DNA of 64,000 nt from Dokdonella immobilis (GTDB lineage: Bacteria > Pseudomonadota > Gammaproteobacteria > Xanthomonadales > Rhodanobacteraceae), in contig NZ_FOVF01000006.1 of assembly GCF_900115085.1 (NCBI RefSeq), positions 156,836-220,835 of the forward strand. Reading direction: 5' to 3'. Positions 46,470 to 56,091 of the stretch are shown piece by piece (position 1 is the stretch's first letter; each line of letters starts with the position of its first letter). The position numbers and the translations under genes were made by a program. The notes under the pieces were generated by a model. The model was not told the origin of the DNA. It ran no database searches and saw only the letters and a list, made by a program, of their open reading frames with translations.

Positions 46470-47312
46470 TCATTCCCTCGGCATGACGAGCCGATGCGCA
46501 TGAGTGTAGACGACATGCGTGGCATCCCGGGCGAATCCGACCAGGGTGACTCCGGTCGATTCGGCCAGATGGATGGCCAGCGCGGTCGGTGCCGAGATCG
46601 CCGCGACCAGCGCCATGCCGAGCGTCGCCGCCTTCTGCACCATCTCGTAGCTGGCCCGGCTGGTCAGGACGAGGAAGCCCTGGCCAGGGTCGGCGTGCGC
46701 GCAGGCCAGCGCACCGATCAGCTTGTCCAGCGCGTTGTGCCGACCGACATCCTCGCGCACGCACAGCAGTTCGCCGGCGCGATTCGCCCACGCCGCCGCG
46801 TGGGTCGCCCCGGTCTGGCTGTTCAGCGGTTGCGCCGCATGCAGGGCGGAGAGCGCGTCATGCAGCGCTTCCACATCGATCCGGGGACCTGGCCCGACCG
46901 ATGGGGGGTGACGCACGACGTCCTCGAGCTGCCGCGTTCCGCACAGGCCGCAACTGCTGCCGCCGACCAGGTTGCGCTGGCGTGTCGCGACGGCCTCGGC
47001 GCGCTGCGTCGGAATACGCAAGTCCAGTTCGATGCCTTCGAGGCGCACGCGGGTTTCGACCGATTCCAGTTCGTCGGCGACGCCGATGATCGCCTCGCTG
47101 AGGCTGAATCCGAGCGCGAAATCGTCGAGGTCGGCCGGCGTCGCCAGCATCACCGCGTACGGGCGACCGTTGTAGTGCAGCGCGACCGGCACTTCGCTGG
47201 CGATCCAGTCCTCGACCTGTTCGAGCCGACCGTTGGCGAAGCGCCCGACCCGGCGCTGCACGCTCGGCGCCGCGCTTGCGACCGGTTTCGCGGATTGCAC
47301 CTTCAGCGCCAT
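46470..47312 (-). CDS. fdhD: Formate dehydrogenase accessory sulfurtransferase FdhD
   Basis: This 280-residue protein carries sulfur from IscS to the molybdenum cofactor of formate dehydrogenase. The functional Cys pair is in GGSSCGLCGTRQL, and the C-terminal cofactor-binding block is LTSRASYEMVQKAATLGM. The frame continues far upstream but overlaps the MFS gene, so the ATG at 47312 (MALKVQSAKP) was chosen. It forms a two-gene unit with fdsD. Confidence 0.92.
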   Translation of the reverse strand: MALKVQSAKPVASAAPSVQRRVGRFANGRLEQVEDWIASEVPVALHYNGRPYAVMLATPADLDDFALGFSLSEAIIGVADELESVETRVRLEGIELDLRIPTQRAEAVATRQRNLVGGSSCGLCGTRQLEDVVRHPPSVGPGPRIDVEALHDALSALHAAQPLNSQTGATHAAAWANRAGELLCVREDVGRHNALDKLIGALACAHADPGQGFLVLTSRASYEMVQKAATLGMALVAAISAPTALAIHLAESTGVTLVGFARDATHVVYTHAHRLVMPRE

Positions 47313-47398
47313 GCCGTATGCCGCCAGGGCAAGGAGACCAGCCCGAACACTAGCCCACGCGGCGGGCCGCGGCCAGCACCGCGTAGCTGCGTACGCGT

Positions 47399-48613
47399 TC
47401 ACTGCGCCGATTGAATCGATGACAGCGGCGGGCGCCGGCCGACCCCGAGGATCAGCAAGGCGGCCAGGGTGAGCAGGGCAAACACGCCTCCGGCCAGAAA
47501 CGTCATGCTCGAACCATAGGCATCCCAGAGCGCGCCGGCGGCAATGCTGGCGACGAGCAGGGCGATGCCCGAAACGAGACTGAAGACCCCAAATCCGGTG
47601 CCGCGCCAGCTCGACGGCACGGTATCGGCGATCAGGGCGGAAAGCAGCCCCTGGGTCATACCCATGTGCAGGCCCCAAAGCGCGGCGCCGAGAAAGGCGC
47701 CGAGCGGTCCGCCAGCCATCGCCAATGCGGCATCCGCTGCGACCAGCACCAGAAGACCGGTGCCGAACAGGCCGCGACGCGACCAGCGGTCGGAAAGCAC
47801 GCCGACCGGCCACGCCGATACGGTGTAGACCACGCTCATGGTCACGAAGATCAGCGGCACCAGGGTATTGGACAAACCGAGCTGGGCACCGCGCAGGATC
47901 AGGAAGGCCTCGCTGAAGCGGGCCAGCGAGAGCAACCCGCCCACGACCACGACCTTCCAGAACGGCGCGCCGAGGCTGGCCAGGCCGGCGCGCGTGATCG
48001 GCAAACGCGCCGCGCGGTGCGGGGTCGACGGTTCGCGCACGAAAAGGACGATCAGGGCGACGGCAACAAGGCCAGGCAGCACCGCGAACCAGAGCACGGC
48101 GTGGATGTCGCCGAGCAGCAGGGCCATCAGGCCGACCGCGAGCAAAGGTCCGACCACGGCACCGACCGTATCCATCGACTGGCGCAGGCCGAACGCGGCA
48201 CCGCGCACGGCTTCGGGAGTGACATCGGCGATCAGGGCATCGCGTGGCGCACCGCGCACGCCCTTGCCGAAGCGATCGAGCAGTCGCGCGGTGACGATCG
48301 TGCCGATCGATCCGGCCAGCGGAAACAGCGGCTTGACCGCCGCGGCAAGGCCGTAGCCGAACAGCACCAGCGGCTTGCGCTTGCCGAAGGCATCGCTGAT
48401 GTAACCCGAAAACACCTTGGTGATCAGGACCAGGCTTTCGGCCGCCCCCTCGATCAGGCCGATGGTCAGTGCGCTGGCGCCGAGGCCACCGGCCAGCAGC
48501 ACCGGCAACAGGCTGTGCACCATCTCCGAGCCGACGTCGGTGAACAGGCTGACGAAGCCAAGCGCCCAGACGCTGCCCGGGATGCGTGGCCGGCCGGAAC
48601 CCGATGTTGCCAT
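47399..48613 (-). CDS. MFS transporter
   Basis: This 404-residue protein has 12 helices. The family segment LFTDVGSEMVHSLLPVLLAG starts the transport domain, followed by SGYISDAFGKRKPLVLFGYG and DRFGKGVRGAPRDALIADVT, a pattern shared by a broad group of uncharacterised carriers. GAGGAGAA lies before the ATG at 48613. The substrate is unknown. It is 86 bp before fdhD on the same strand but no link is known. It is divergent from the secreted CSLREA-type protein. Confidence 0.86.
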   Translation of the reverse strand: MATSGSGRPRIPGSVWALGFVSLFTDVGSEMVHSLLPVLLAGGLGASALTIGLIEGAAESLVLITKVFSGYISDAFGKRKPLVLFGYGLAAAVKPLFPLAGSIGTIVTARLLDRFGKGVRGAPRDALIADVTPEAVRGAAFGLRQSMDTVGAVVGPLLAVGLMALLLGDIHAVLWFAVLPGLVAVALIVLFVREPSTPHRAARLPITRAGLASLGAPFWKVVVVGGLLSLARFSEAFLILRGAQLGLSNTLVPLIFVTMSVVYTVSAWPVGVLSDRWSRRGLFGTGLLVLVAADAALAMAGGPLGAFLGAALWGLHMGMTQGLLSALIADTVPSSWRGTGFGVFSLVSGIALLVASIAAGALWDAYGSSMTFLAGGVFALLTLAALLILGVGRRPPLSSIQSAQ

Positions 48614-48771
48614 CTGCCGATTCTCCTCGTGGCCGGCCCGGACGGTCGGCAATGCCGTGATCGTAGGCAGTCCGGGCGAAAACGTCACGGCCGGAATCTT
48701 GCGATCGCCATTTCGTTTCGCCCGCCGGACTGCGTTCTAGGGACCAGACGCAACCCACAAGGAGTCCGACC

Positions 48772-50046
48772 ATGCGCCCCCTGATCCCGCTGCTGCTCAG
48801 CCTGCTGCTCGCTTCGCCCGCCCTCGCGACCTCGTTCACGGTCAATAGCCAGGCCGACGTCGGCGACGACAACCTCGGCGACAATGTCTGCCATGCGATC
48901 CTCGGACTGCCCGGCGTCTGCACGCTGCGCGCCGCGGTCCAGGAAGCCAATGCGCACGCGGGCTCCGACACGATCTTCCTCACGGCCGGCCAGGTCTACA
49001 CGCTGACCCGCGCCGGCCAGGACGACAATGCGGGCAATGGCGACCTCGACATCACCGACGACGTTACGATCCTGTTCCTCGCCTCGGGTGCGCGTCCGGT
49101 CGTCGACGTGAATGGTCGCGAACGCGCCTTTGAAGTGCTCAACGACGCCAACCTGACCCTGTTCGGCTTCGACATCACGGGCGGCGACGCCACCGTGGCG
49201 GGTGATCAGAGCGGTGGCGGCGTTGCTCTCAATTTCGCCTCGGGCATCGTGCAGATCTCCTTCATGCGCTTCTACGGAAATCGCGCCAACTTCGGCGGTG
49301 CCGTCTACAACGATGGCGACAGCACGACCATCAGCTCTTCGGAATTCTTCGACAACGAATCGGAAAACGATTTCGCCGACAGCATCGGCAGCGCGATCCA
49401 CAATCGCGGTTCGATCACGATCGAATACTCGAGCATCTTCGCCAACTCCGGTGTCGGCGGAAACAATGCCATTGCCGTTTCCAACCGCCCGCCCAACGTT
49501 GGCGTGCCGAACATGGTCGTTTCGAACTCGACGATCGCCGAGAACATCGGCGTCGGCCTGTGGAGCGAGGACGAGGGCAACCTGACCGTGCGCAATTCGA
49601 CCATCGTCGGCAATACCGGCGTCGGCCTGCGCCTTGCGGGAGTCGATCCGTCGCTGTTCCTGCGCGTCAGCGTGATCGCACGCAACGGCGCGACCGATTG
49701 CGTGTTCACCGGCGCACCGGGCACGCTCAGCCTCGATCGCTACAATCTCGACTCCGACAACACCTGCGGCCTCGCCTCGGGAACGTCGAACTATCCGAAC
49801 ACGAATCCGCGGCTGACACCGCTCGCCCGCCACGGCGGCTTTACCCATGTCAGCTGGCCGCTGACCAACAGCCCCCTGATCGACCAGGGCCACCCGGTCA
49901 TCGGCAGCATCGGCTGCGAGGCCGACGATCAGCAATTCCTCGACCGCCCGGTGGATTTCGACGGCAATGGCAATGCCCGCTGCGATGTCGGTTCGGTCGA
50001 ACTCGACTCCGATGTGATCTTCCACGACCCGTTCGACCGCCTCTGA
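48772..50046 (+). CDS. Secreted CSLREA-type beta-helix protein
   Basis: This protein has 424 residues with a signal peptide (about 1-19, ending PALA). A CSLREA-like motif follows: TVNSQADVGDDN and then VCTLRAAVQEANAH at about 50-63. A right-handed beta-helix (about 70-330) has repeated Asn/Gly strands, and LTNSPLIDQGHP near 364-375 is the choice-of-anchor Q end. The C-terminus VIFHDPFDRL resembles the IFxDGF-type ends common in secreted Xanthomonadales proteins. It is probably surface- or matrix-associated. It lies 109 bp upstream of an ECF sigma gene, same strand. Confidence 0.8.
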   Translation: MRPLIPLLLSLLLASPALATSFTVNSQADVGDDNLGDNVCHAILGLPGVCTLRAAVQEANAHAGSDTIFLTAGQVYTLTRAGQDDNAGNGDLDITDDVTILFLASGARPVVDVNGRERAFEVLNDANLTLFGFDITGGDATVAGDQSGGGVALNFASGIVQISFMRFYGNRANFGGAVYNDGDSTTISSSEFFDNESENDFADSIGSAIHNRGSITIEYSSIFANSGVGGNNAIAVSNRPPNVGVPNMVVSNSTIAENIGVGLWSEDEGNLTVRNSTIVGNTGVGLRLAGVDPSLFLRVSVIARNGATDCVFTGAPGTLSLDRYNLDSDNTCGLASGTSNYPNTNPRLTPLARHGGFTHVSWPLTNSPLIDQGHPVIGSIGCEADDQQFLDRPVDFDGNGNARCDVGSVELDSDVIFHDPFDRL

Positions 50047-50155
50047 ACAGCGAATGCCGTGCACCTGCCCACGGTTTTGGCGCGGCGCGGTTGCAAATAG
50101 CCACCGCCCGCGCCAGCCTTGGTCCCATGGCCTTCCTGGCATGGGGCATGCGCGC

Positions 50156-50746
50156 ATGCAGCAATCGGGCAACCCGAGCGTGACCCAGCTCATCGCAGCC
50201 TGCGGCGATGACGACGACGGCTTGCTGGCCCGCGTGTTTCCGCTGGTCTATGCCGAACTCAAGCAGATTGCGCATCGTGCGTTGTTGCGTGCGAGCGGTG
50301 GCGCAACCCTGTCGACCACAGCCCTGGTCAACGAGGCCTATCTCAAGCTTGCCGGTCACACCGACCTTGCCCTCAACGATCGCTCGCACCTGTTCGCCCT
50401 GTGCGCACGGGCCATGCGCCAGATCGTCGTCGACCATGCGCGTCGGCACCAGGCCGAGAAGCGCGGCGGGCAACAGGTCGCCATGTCGCTGACCGGGGTC
50501 GAGGCGCAAGCCGCCGAGCGCCCGGAGACCATCGTCGCCCTCGACGAGGCGCTGACCACGCTGGCCGAGCGCGATCCGAGGCTCGTACGCATCATCGAGT
50601 ACCGCGTCTTTGGCGGGCTCGATACGCGACAGATCGCCGATCTGCTCGAACTCACGCCGCGCAGCATCCAGCTCGAGTGGTTGCGCGCGCGGGCCTGGAT
50701 CGGCCAGGCGCTCGCTCTCGACGAGGAAGCCGGGACGGCGCCATGA
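50156..50746 (+). CDS. ECF sigma factor, TIGR02999 type
   Basis: This 196-residue protein is a sigma-70-like ECF factor. Region 2 holds LARVFPLVYAELKQIAHRAL and LSTTALVNEAYLKLAG. Region 4 holds LVRIIEYRVFGGLDTRQIAD with the helix-turn-helix IADLLELTPRSIQLEW. TIGR02999-type factors are generally encoded with a Ser/Thr kinase, as here. It has no anti-sigma gene beside it. The stop overlaps the kinase start (ATGA at 50743-50746). An ATG at 50141 is also possible. Confidence 0.88.
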   Translation: MQQSGNPSVTQLIAACGDDDDGLLARVFPLVYAELKQIAHRALLRASGGATLSTTALVNEAYLKLAGHTDLALNDRSHLFALCARAMRQIVVDHARRHQAEKRGGQQVAMSLTGVEAQAAERPETIVALDEALTTLAERDPRLVRIIEYRVFGGLDTRQIADLLELTPRSIQLEWLRARAWIGQALALDEEAGTAP

Positions 50747-53244
50747 GCCGGCATCTGCCCGATCCCGAGCACTGGCGCGAACTCGACGAAGCCTTGCGTG
50801 AGTTGCTCGATATCGACGCCGGCGCGCGTGAGGAATGGATCGAGGAACGCTTTCAGGGTCGCCCGGACCTCGCCAACGACCTGCGCCGGCTGGTCGCCTA
50901 CGCGGAAAAGGCCGGACCGCTGGAGCGGGTCGGCGAGTCGAACGCGGTGATCGACGCCCTCGATGCCCTGCCCGGTGCTGCCGGAACGATCGCCGGTTGG
51001 CGACTGCTCCGGCGCATCGGTGCCGGCGGCATGGCCGAGGTCTACCTGGCCGAGCGCGACAACCACGGCGTGACCCAGCGCGCCGCACTGAAACTGATGG
51101 CCCGCGGTCTCGGCTCGAGCGACATGCATGCACGCTTCCAGCGCGAGCGCAGCATCCTGGCGCGACTCACCGATTCGCGCATCGCGCGCTACTTCGACGG
51201 TGGCATTGCCGAGGACGGGCGTCCGTGGCTGGCCATGGAGCCGATCGAAGGCCTGCCGATCGACGCGTATTGCACGGCCCACCTGCTGCCGCTGCGGGCG
51301 CGTCTGGCGCTGTTCCGCGAAGTCTGCGGCGCCGTCGCGCATGCCCATCGGCACCTGATCGTGCACCGCGACATCAAGCCGTCAAACGTCCTGGTCAGCC
51401 TCGACGGACAAGTCAAGCTGCTCGATTTCGGCATCGCCAAACCGATTGCCGAAAGCGACGGCGACAGCACCCGCAGCCGCCTGCTGACCCCGCACCACGC
51501 CAGCCCCGAACAACTGCGTGGCGAATCGGCGACCACGGTCACCGACGTCTTCCTGCTCGGCCTGCTGCTCTACGAGCTGCTCGTCGGCTGTCGTCCATTC
51601 GTCGAATTCGAGGACGACCCGTTCCTGCACGAGCAGGCCCTGCGCGAACGGGAGGCACCCTTGCCGAGCGCGGCCCTGGCCCGTCGCCTCGCGGAGAACC
51701 CCGGTGCGGCCGCCGATGTCCAGGCGCGCGAACTGCGCGGCGACCTCGATCGCATCATCCTGTTCGCCCTGCGCAAGGATCCGGCCTCGCGCTATTCCTC
51801 GGTGGAACGCTTCGACGCCGATATCGCGGCGTGGCTCGCGGGTCGCCCGGTCTCCGCGCGCGGCGACGCGTTGGGCTACCGCTTGCGCAAGTGGACCGCG
51901 CGGCATCGTCTGGCCGCCGCCTCGATCGCCGCCGCCGTGCTGATGGGCGTCATCTACACGGCGTTGCTGGTCCACCAGAACCGGCTCGTCGCCGAACAGC
52001 GCGATCATGCCCGCGATGCCGCCGCGCAGGCGTCCGCCGTGCGCGATTTCCTGCTCGATCTGTTCAGCGAGGCGGATCCTTCGCGAGCTCTCGGCGAAAA
52101 GCTCAGCGTCGGTGCCGTCCTCGAAAAAGGCAGCGCCCGCATTGCCGATGGCTTCGCCGAGCAGCCGCGCGTGCGCGCCGAAATGCTGCACACGATCGGC
52201 ACGGCCTGGCACGGCCTCGGCGACCACGCCCGCGCCCGTGACCTGGTCGGCCAGGCGGTCGCATTGCGCCGGCAATGGCCCGAAGCCCGCGTCGACCTGT
52301 CGCGCAGCCTCAGCGAGCTGGCCGCGATCGAACGCGACGACAGCCACCTCGAGGAAAGCATCGCGCTCGCACGAGAGGCCGGCGAGCTGGCCGGCGGCGA
52401 CCTGCATGCGCGCGCGCTGGCCCTCAATGTGCTCGGGGTCGGCCTGCTCATGCACGACCAGGATCTTGGCGCCGCCCGCGCATCCCTCGACCAGGCCATC
52501 GCGACCTATCGCGCCTGGCCCACTCCGGATCCCGTGCGCATCGCCGTCGCCCAGGGCAATCGCGCCGCGATCGACCTGACCGATGGTCGATTCGACGAGG
52601 CCGAGAGCGGACTCTCAGAAGCGATTTCCGTACTCTCGCCGCGGCTCGGCGACATCCATCCCGAGGTCACCGCCCTGCTCTACAACCTGGCCCGCCTCGA
52701 AGAGCGACGCGGCAAGTTCGCGGATGCCGAAACGCATTTCCGCCGCGTCCTGGCCGCCGAGACCGAGGTTCTCGGCGCCGCCCATCCCGACGTCGCCATC
52801 GATCGCACACGGCTGGCCTATGTGCTCGCCGAACGCGGCAAACTCGCGGAGGCCGAACAGGGCTTCTCGGCCGCGCTCGCGGTGATGCGCGAGAAGCTGC
52901 CAGCCGACCACAAGCGCATCGCCGAGAACCAGATGGGCTACGCCGAGACCCTGGTCGAACTCGATCGTCCAGCCGAAGCCGAATCGCTGATTGGCGAAGC
53001 GATCGGCATCCTCGGCAAGCACTTCGAACAGGACGACTGGCGCATCGCCGAAGCGCGGCGCATCCAGGCCCGCGCCTGGCTACATCTCGATCGGCGCGAT
53101 CGCGCCCTGGCCCAGCTCGAGCAGATCGGACCGATCCTGCTCGCCCAGGCCGCGCCGGTGCCGGACCGCTATCGAGAATCGCTCGATGAAGCCCGCGGTG
53201 GCGCGGACACCGCGTCGCCCTCGGCGAATGCGAAGCGGCGCTGA
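50743..53244 (+). CDS. Ser/Thr protein kinase with C-terminal TPR repeats
   Basis: This 833-residue protein starts with a short helical N-terminal domain (1-85). The kinase domain (about 88-370) has a Gly-rich loop IGAGGMAEVY, catalytic HRDIKPSNVL (about 207-216), DFG in LLDFGIAK (about 227-234) and ASPEQL. A membrane helix (about 386-410) separates this from tetratricopeptide-like repeats (about 420-820). The TPR part would be outside, in the periplasm, and could sense a ligand or protein. The start overlaps the ECF sigma stop, so the kinase may control that factor directly by phosphorylation. Confidence 0.9.
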   Translation: MSRHLPDPEHWRELDEALRELLDIDAGAREEWIEERFQGRPDLANDLRRLVAYAEKAGPLERVGESNAVIDALDALPGAAGTIAGWRLLRRIGAGGMAEVYLAERDNHGVTQRAALKLMARGLGSSDMHARFQRERSILARLTDSRIARYFDGGIAEDGRPWLAMEPIEGLPIDAYCTAHLLPLRARLALFREVCGAVAHAHRHLIVHRDIKPSNVLVSLDGQVKLLDFGIAKPIAESDGDSTRSRLLTPHHASPEQLRGESATTVTDVFLLGLLLYELLVGCRPFVEFEDDPFLHEQALREREAPLPSAALARRLAENPGAAADVQARELRGDLDRIILFALRKDPASRYSSVERFDADIAAWLAGRPVSARGDALGYRLRKWTARHRLAAASIAAAVLMGVIYTALLVHQNRLVAEQRDHARDAAAQASAVRDFLLDLFSEADPSRALGEKLSVGAVLEKGSARIADGFAEQPRVRAEMLHTIGTAWHGLGDHARARDLVGQAVALRRQWPEARVDLSRSLSELAAIERDDSHLEESIALAREAGELAGGDLHARALALNVLGVGLLMHDQDLGAARASLDQAIATYRAWPTPDPVRIAVAQGNRAAIDLTDGRFDEAESGLSEAISVLSPRLGDIHPEVTALLYNLARLEERRGKFADAETHFRRVLAAETEVLGAAHPDVAIDRTRLAYVLAERGKLAEAEQGFSAALAVMREKLPADHKRIAENQMGYAETLVELDRPAEAESLIGEAIGILGKHFEQDDWRIAEARRIQARAWLHLDRRDRALAQLEQIGPILLAQAAPVPDRYRESLDEARGGADTASPSANAKRR

Positions 53245-53406
53245 ACCATCAAAGGCCCTGTTGCGCGGACTGCGGCGGCTCGCGCTCCAGGCGCAAACCG
53301 GAGCGCCCGTCGAGCTTCCCTCCGTGGCTGGATTCGAGTGTCCGTATGCATCCTGGTCGACCGCTGCGCAGGATTCGATCGATCGCAGCTCGGTTCATGC
53401 ACCGGC

Positions 53407-53796
53407 TCAGAACGGGTCAAGCGCACTGACCATGACGTAGTACCCATCCGGGTCGCGCAAGGCGAACTCCAGCGTTCCGGTGGCCGGGTTCGTGTTCGGT
53501 TCCTCCGCGAGCCGGTCGACCAGCACCCTGGCGCGCGACAGCGCCTGTTCGAAATCGTCGACGCGGAAAAACAGCAGCAGACCATTGCCCGGCTCCGCGC
53601 GCTCCGGACTGGACAGCGTCGGGTGGTCGTGCGCGCCCCACGCGTGCAGGCACAGCAAGACCGTGCCATCACTGTCGAGAACCTGTCCGAAATAGTCGTG
53701 GGCAGGCGCCGACTCGGGCTGGCCGAACAGCGACTGATACCAACGGCAACTGCGGGCCACGTCGGCCACGCCTATGATGGTCCAGGTGCGCTTCAT
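53407..53796 (-). CDS. VOC family (glyoxalase/bleomycin resistance-like) protein
   Basis: This 129-residue protein has the paired beta-alpha-beta-beta-beta fold. MKRTWTIIGVADVARSCRWY starts the first half and RVDDFEQALSRARVLVDR the second; GTLEFALRDPDGYYVMVSAL is typical of the last strands. Metal ligands are not all evident, and the function is open, from antibiotic binding to a lyase. An AGGAGG ribosome binding site comes before the ATG at 53796. It is isolated from its neighbours by more than 150 bp on each side. Confidence 0.82.
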   Translation of the reverse strand: MKRTWTIIGVADVARSCRWYQSLFGQPESAPAHDYFGQVLDSDGTVLLCLHAWGAHDHPTLSSPERAEPGNGLLLFFRVDDFEQALSRARVLVDRLAEEPNTNPATGTLEFALRDPDGYYVMVSALDPF

Positions 53797-54133
53797 GGAA
53801 AAATCCTCCTGCTTGACGGGCGGACAGCTACCGGTCATGCCGCGAATGGCTGCATCGTCGCGTCCAAGCCTATCGCGAGCCGGCACGCAGATAGCATCCG
53901 CGGATCATGCTCGCAGGGAATCCGGACTCGATCCTCCTCCGGAACAAGTACGCTTCGCACCGACTCCCGCTGGTGCATCACCGCAGGCTGGCGGTGGTCC
54001 TGAAGCGCAGCAGCCCGACCGATCCCGGCGCCGGTCGTCGCCTGATCATCGATCCGCGAGCCAGGAACGGCGGCGCAAATTGGAATACAGCTGAGTGCCC
54101 TCACCCGCTGCGGCGGTCTGGCCCCTGTCCCTC
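53797..54133. other. Intergenic region without a supported gene
   Basis: These 337 bp hold the leader of the VOC gene, with its AGGAGG site next to 53797, and the 3' end region of the FG-GAP gene. Short open frames on both strands lack family features. I see no clear hairpin with a T-run. Confidence 0.55.
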
Positions 54134-55768
54134 TCAGCGCCGACCGAAGATCACATACACGCTGCCGGCATCCGCATTGCCTTCGGGATCGGCCTGCTGG
54201 GCGCCGATGACAAGGTCGTCGAGACCATCGTGGTTGATGTCGGCGCTGGCGACCGAGTTGCCGGAATAATCCTCCTGGGCCTCACCGTCGATGCGGAATC
54301 CGTTGCGGCCATCGAGGGCGCCAAGCGAAAACGCCGGTAGGAATTTTCCTCCGTGGCCGAATACGACGTAGCTCGATCCGCTGCCCTCGGCACCGTAGTT
54401 GGCGTATTCGGCGCCGATGACCACATCCGCGAAGCCGTCACCGTTCACGTCTCCGGCGGCGTTGACGCGCGCCCCGGTCGAATCACCCGCATGGACTCCG
54501 TCGATCCTGAAGCCATTGGTTCCATCGAGGTTGGCGAGCACGAGCGACGGCTCGAAATTGCCGCCGTGCCCGAAGACGACGTAGCTGGTGCCCGCGGTGT
54601 ATTGCCCGTTCGGACTTGCGAACATCGCGCCGACGATGATGTCGTCGTATCCGTCGCCGTTCACATCGCCCGCGCCACTGACCGAGCTTCCCGCACGTTC
54701 GGTGGGACTGCCGGCGAGCCGGAAACCATTCACGCCATCGAGCATTGCCAGCGAAACGGGCGGCCACCGATCGCTGTCACGTCTACCAAAGACGACATAC
54801 GCCGCGCCCTGCCCGCCGTTTTCGGTCCAGGCGCCGACAATGACGTCGTCGATTCCGTCGCCGTTCACGTCGCCCGCGCGGCTCACCGAGTAGCCAGCCT
54901 CCGCGCGCTCCGCGTAGCCGTCGATTCTATAGCCACCGAGCTTTGCGGAACCCAGTTCGCCCAGGGAATTCGGTCCGCTCTTCGCAAGATCGGGACGTCC
55001 GTAGACGACGAAGCTGCTTCCCGCATTGAAGATTCCACCCGGTTGCGAAAAATTCGCGCCAATGATGAGGTCCCCCACGCCATCACCATTGATGTCACCG
55101 GCACCGTCGACTTCGATTCCGGAGTTGTCGTTCGCCGTGGCGCCGTCGATGCGAAGTCCCGTGCTGTCGGCAACGAGGCTCGCGCTGGTCGGGAACGAAC
55201 ATGCGGCGCGGGCGCACTGCTTTCCGTAGATCACATAGGTGCTGCCGGCGCTGGCGGAGCCGGCCGCCCGTTCGTTGGTGGCACTGGCGAGCAGGTCATC
55301 GACTCCGTCGCCGTTCAGGTCGCCGCCCGCGGCGACGGAATAGCCCAGATAGGAATGGGCATTGCCGTCGATGCGGAATCCGCGCGCAAAACCGGAATCC
55401 ACGAGGTCGTCGAGTCTGATGGGTGAAGTGAACCCGGTATCTCGGCCAAACACCACGTAGGTGCTACCTGCATCTTCGCTATAGCCGGGCGCGCCGATGA
55501 TCAGATCCTCGATGCCATCGTGATTGACGTCACCCGCGGAACTGACCGAGAAGCCGGCAAAATCCCCGGGCTTGCCGCCGTCGAGGCGCAACCCGTTGCT
55601 TCCATCCAGGCTGCCCAATGCCAATACCGATGGATAGGATTGCGCGAACGCCTGTTGGCCGGCGGCGCCGCCGGCGAGCAGCATCGATGCAAGGATCACG
55701 AGCGCGCGCCGGCGAACGTGAGAAGACCGGGGTACCGATTTGCGACTGATTTCCGTCTGCGTGTTCAT
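54134..55768 (-). CDS. Secreted FG-GAP (integrin alpha-type) repeat protein
   Basis: This 544-residue protein has a signal peptide (about 1-43, with basic start and GQQAFAQ end). About seven or eight FG-GAP repeats follow, each with a GDVNGDGxxDxxxGA calcium motif and a STYVVFG-type strand. Together they form a beta-propeller like that of integrin alpha chains. The short C-terminus ends SVYVIFGRR. Such proteins bind other proteins or sugars with calcium; the partner is unknown. It stands alone, divergent from the dipeptidase gene. Confidence 0.85.
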   Translation of the reverse strand: MNTQTEISRKSVPRSSHVRRRALVILASMLLAGGAAGQQAFAQSYPSVLALGSLDGSNGLRLDGGKPGDFAGFSVSSAGDVNHDGIEDLIIGAPGYSEDAGSTYVVFGRDTGFTSPIRLDDLVDSGFARGFRIDGNAHSYLGYSVAAGGDLNGDGVDDLLASATNERAAGSASAGSTYVIYGKQCARAACSFPTSASLVADSTGLRIDGATANDNSGIEVDGAGDINGDGVGDLIIGANFSQPGGIFNAGSSFVVYGRPDLAKSGPNSLGELGSAKLGGYRIDGYAERAEAGYSVSRAGDVNGDGIDDVIVGAWTENGGQGAAYVVFGRRDSDRWPPVSLAMLDGVNGFRLAGSPTERAGSSVSGAGDVNGDGYDDIIVGAMFASPNGQYTAGTSYVVFGHGGNFEPSLVLANLDGTNGFRIDGVHAGDSTGARVNAAGDVNGDGFADVVIGAEYANYGAEGSGSSYVVFGHGGKFLPAFSLGALDGRNGFRIDGEAQEDYSGNSVASADINHDGLDDLVIGAQQADPEGNADAGSVYVIFGRR

Positions 55769-56091
55769 GCACTTCTACCTCGCCCTCGTTGAGTGCTCCC
55801 GATACTGATTGGCACTTCATGAGCCGCAATTAACGAAACAGCCCCCTCCCGTCACCCGGTTTAGGCTTCGTTCTTTTTTCGGCCAAATGGGTCGGCAGGT
55901 TTCGAAACGGTTCAGGCCGCCACGCCGAAATGGCGCAGATGCGCCCGCTTGCGCCTTGCCCATGCGATGGCCAATATCGAGGCGCAGGAGAGTGCCCAGC
56001 GAGGCTCGGCTTCCCCGCCGGCCGGTACCTTGACAAGGCCTGGCCAACCAAGAAGCCTTGCTTCGTTCGCCCGCCCATCTCGAGAAATGCC
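55769..56091. other. Divergent intergenic region
   Basis: These 323 bp lie between the starts of the FG-GAP gene and the dipeptidase gene. They include an AT-richer stretch with a T-run (about 55868-55880) and no supported gene. On the minus strand, 55912-56030 reads like a short C-terminal signal with a helix and basic end, but no gene body precedes it. Confidence 0.5.

Noticed and set aside
46470..48983. Single minus-strand frame of 837 codons covering fdhD and the MFS gene region
   Set aside because: Only the last 280 codons match FdhD. The rest is out of frame with the MFS gene, so the start was moved to 47312.
55808..55823. TTGGCACTTCATGAGC considered as a second sigma-54 promoter
   Set aside because: TGGCAC is present but no TTGC follows at the required spacing.
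55912..56091. Possible exosortase-type C-terminal signal (VPAGGEAEPR, hydrophobic helix, ARRKR) on the minus strand
   Set aside because: No gene body precedes it; upstream it runs antisense through the M19 homologue. No exosortase gene is in the window. It could be a remnant but is most likely chance.
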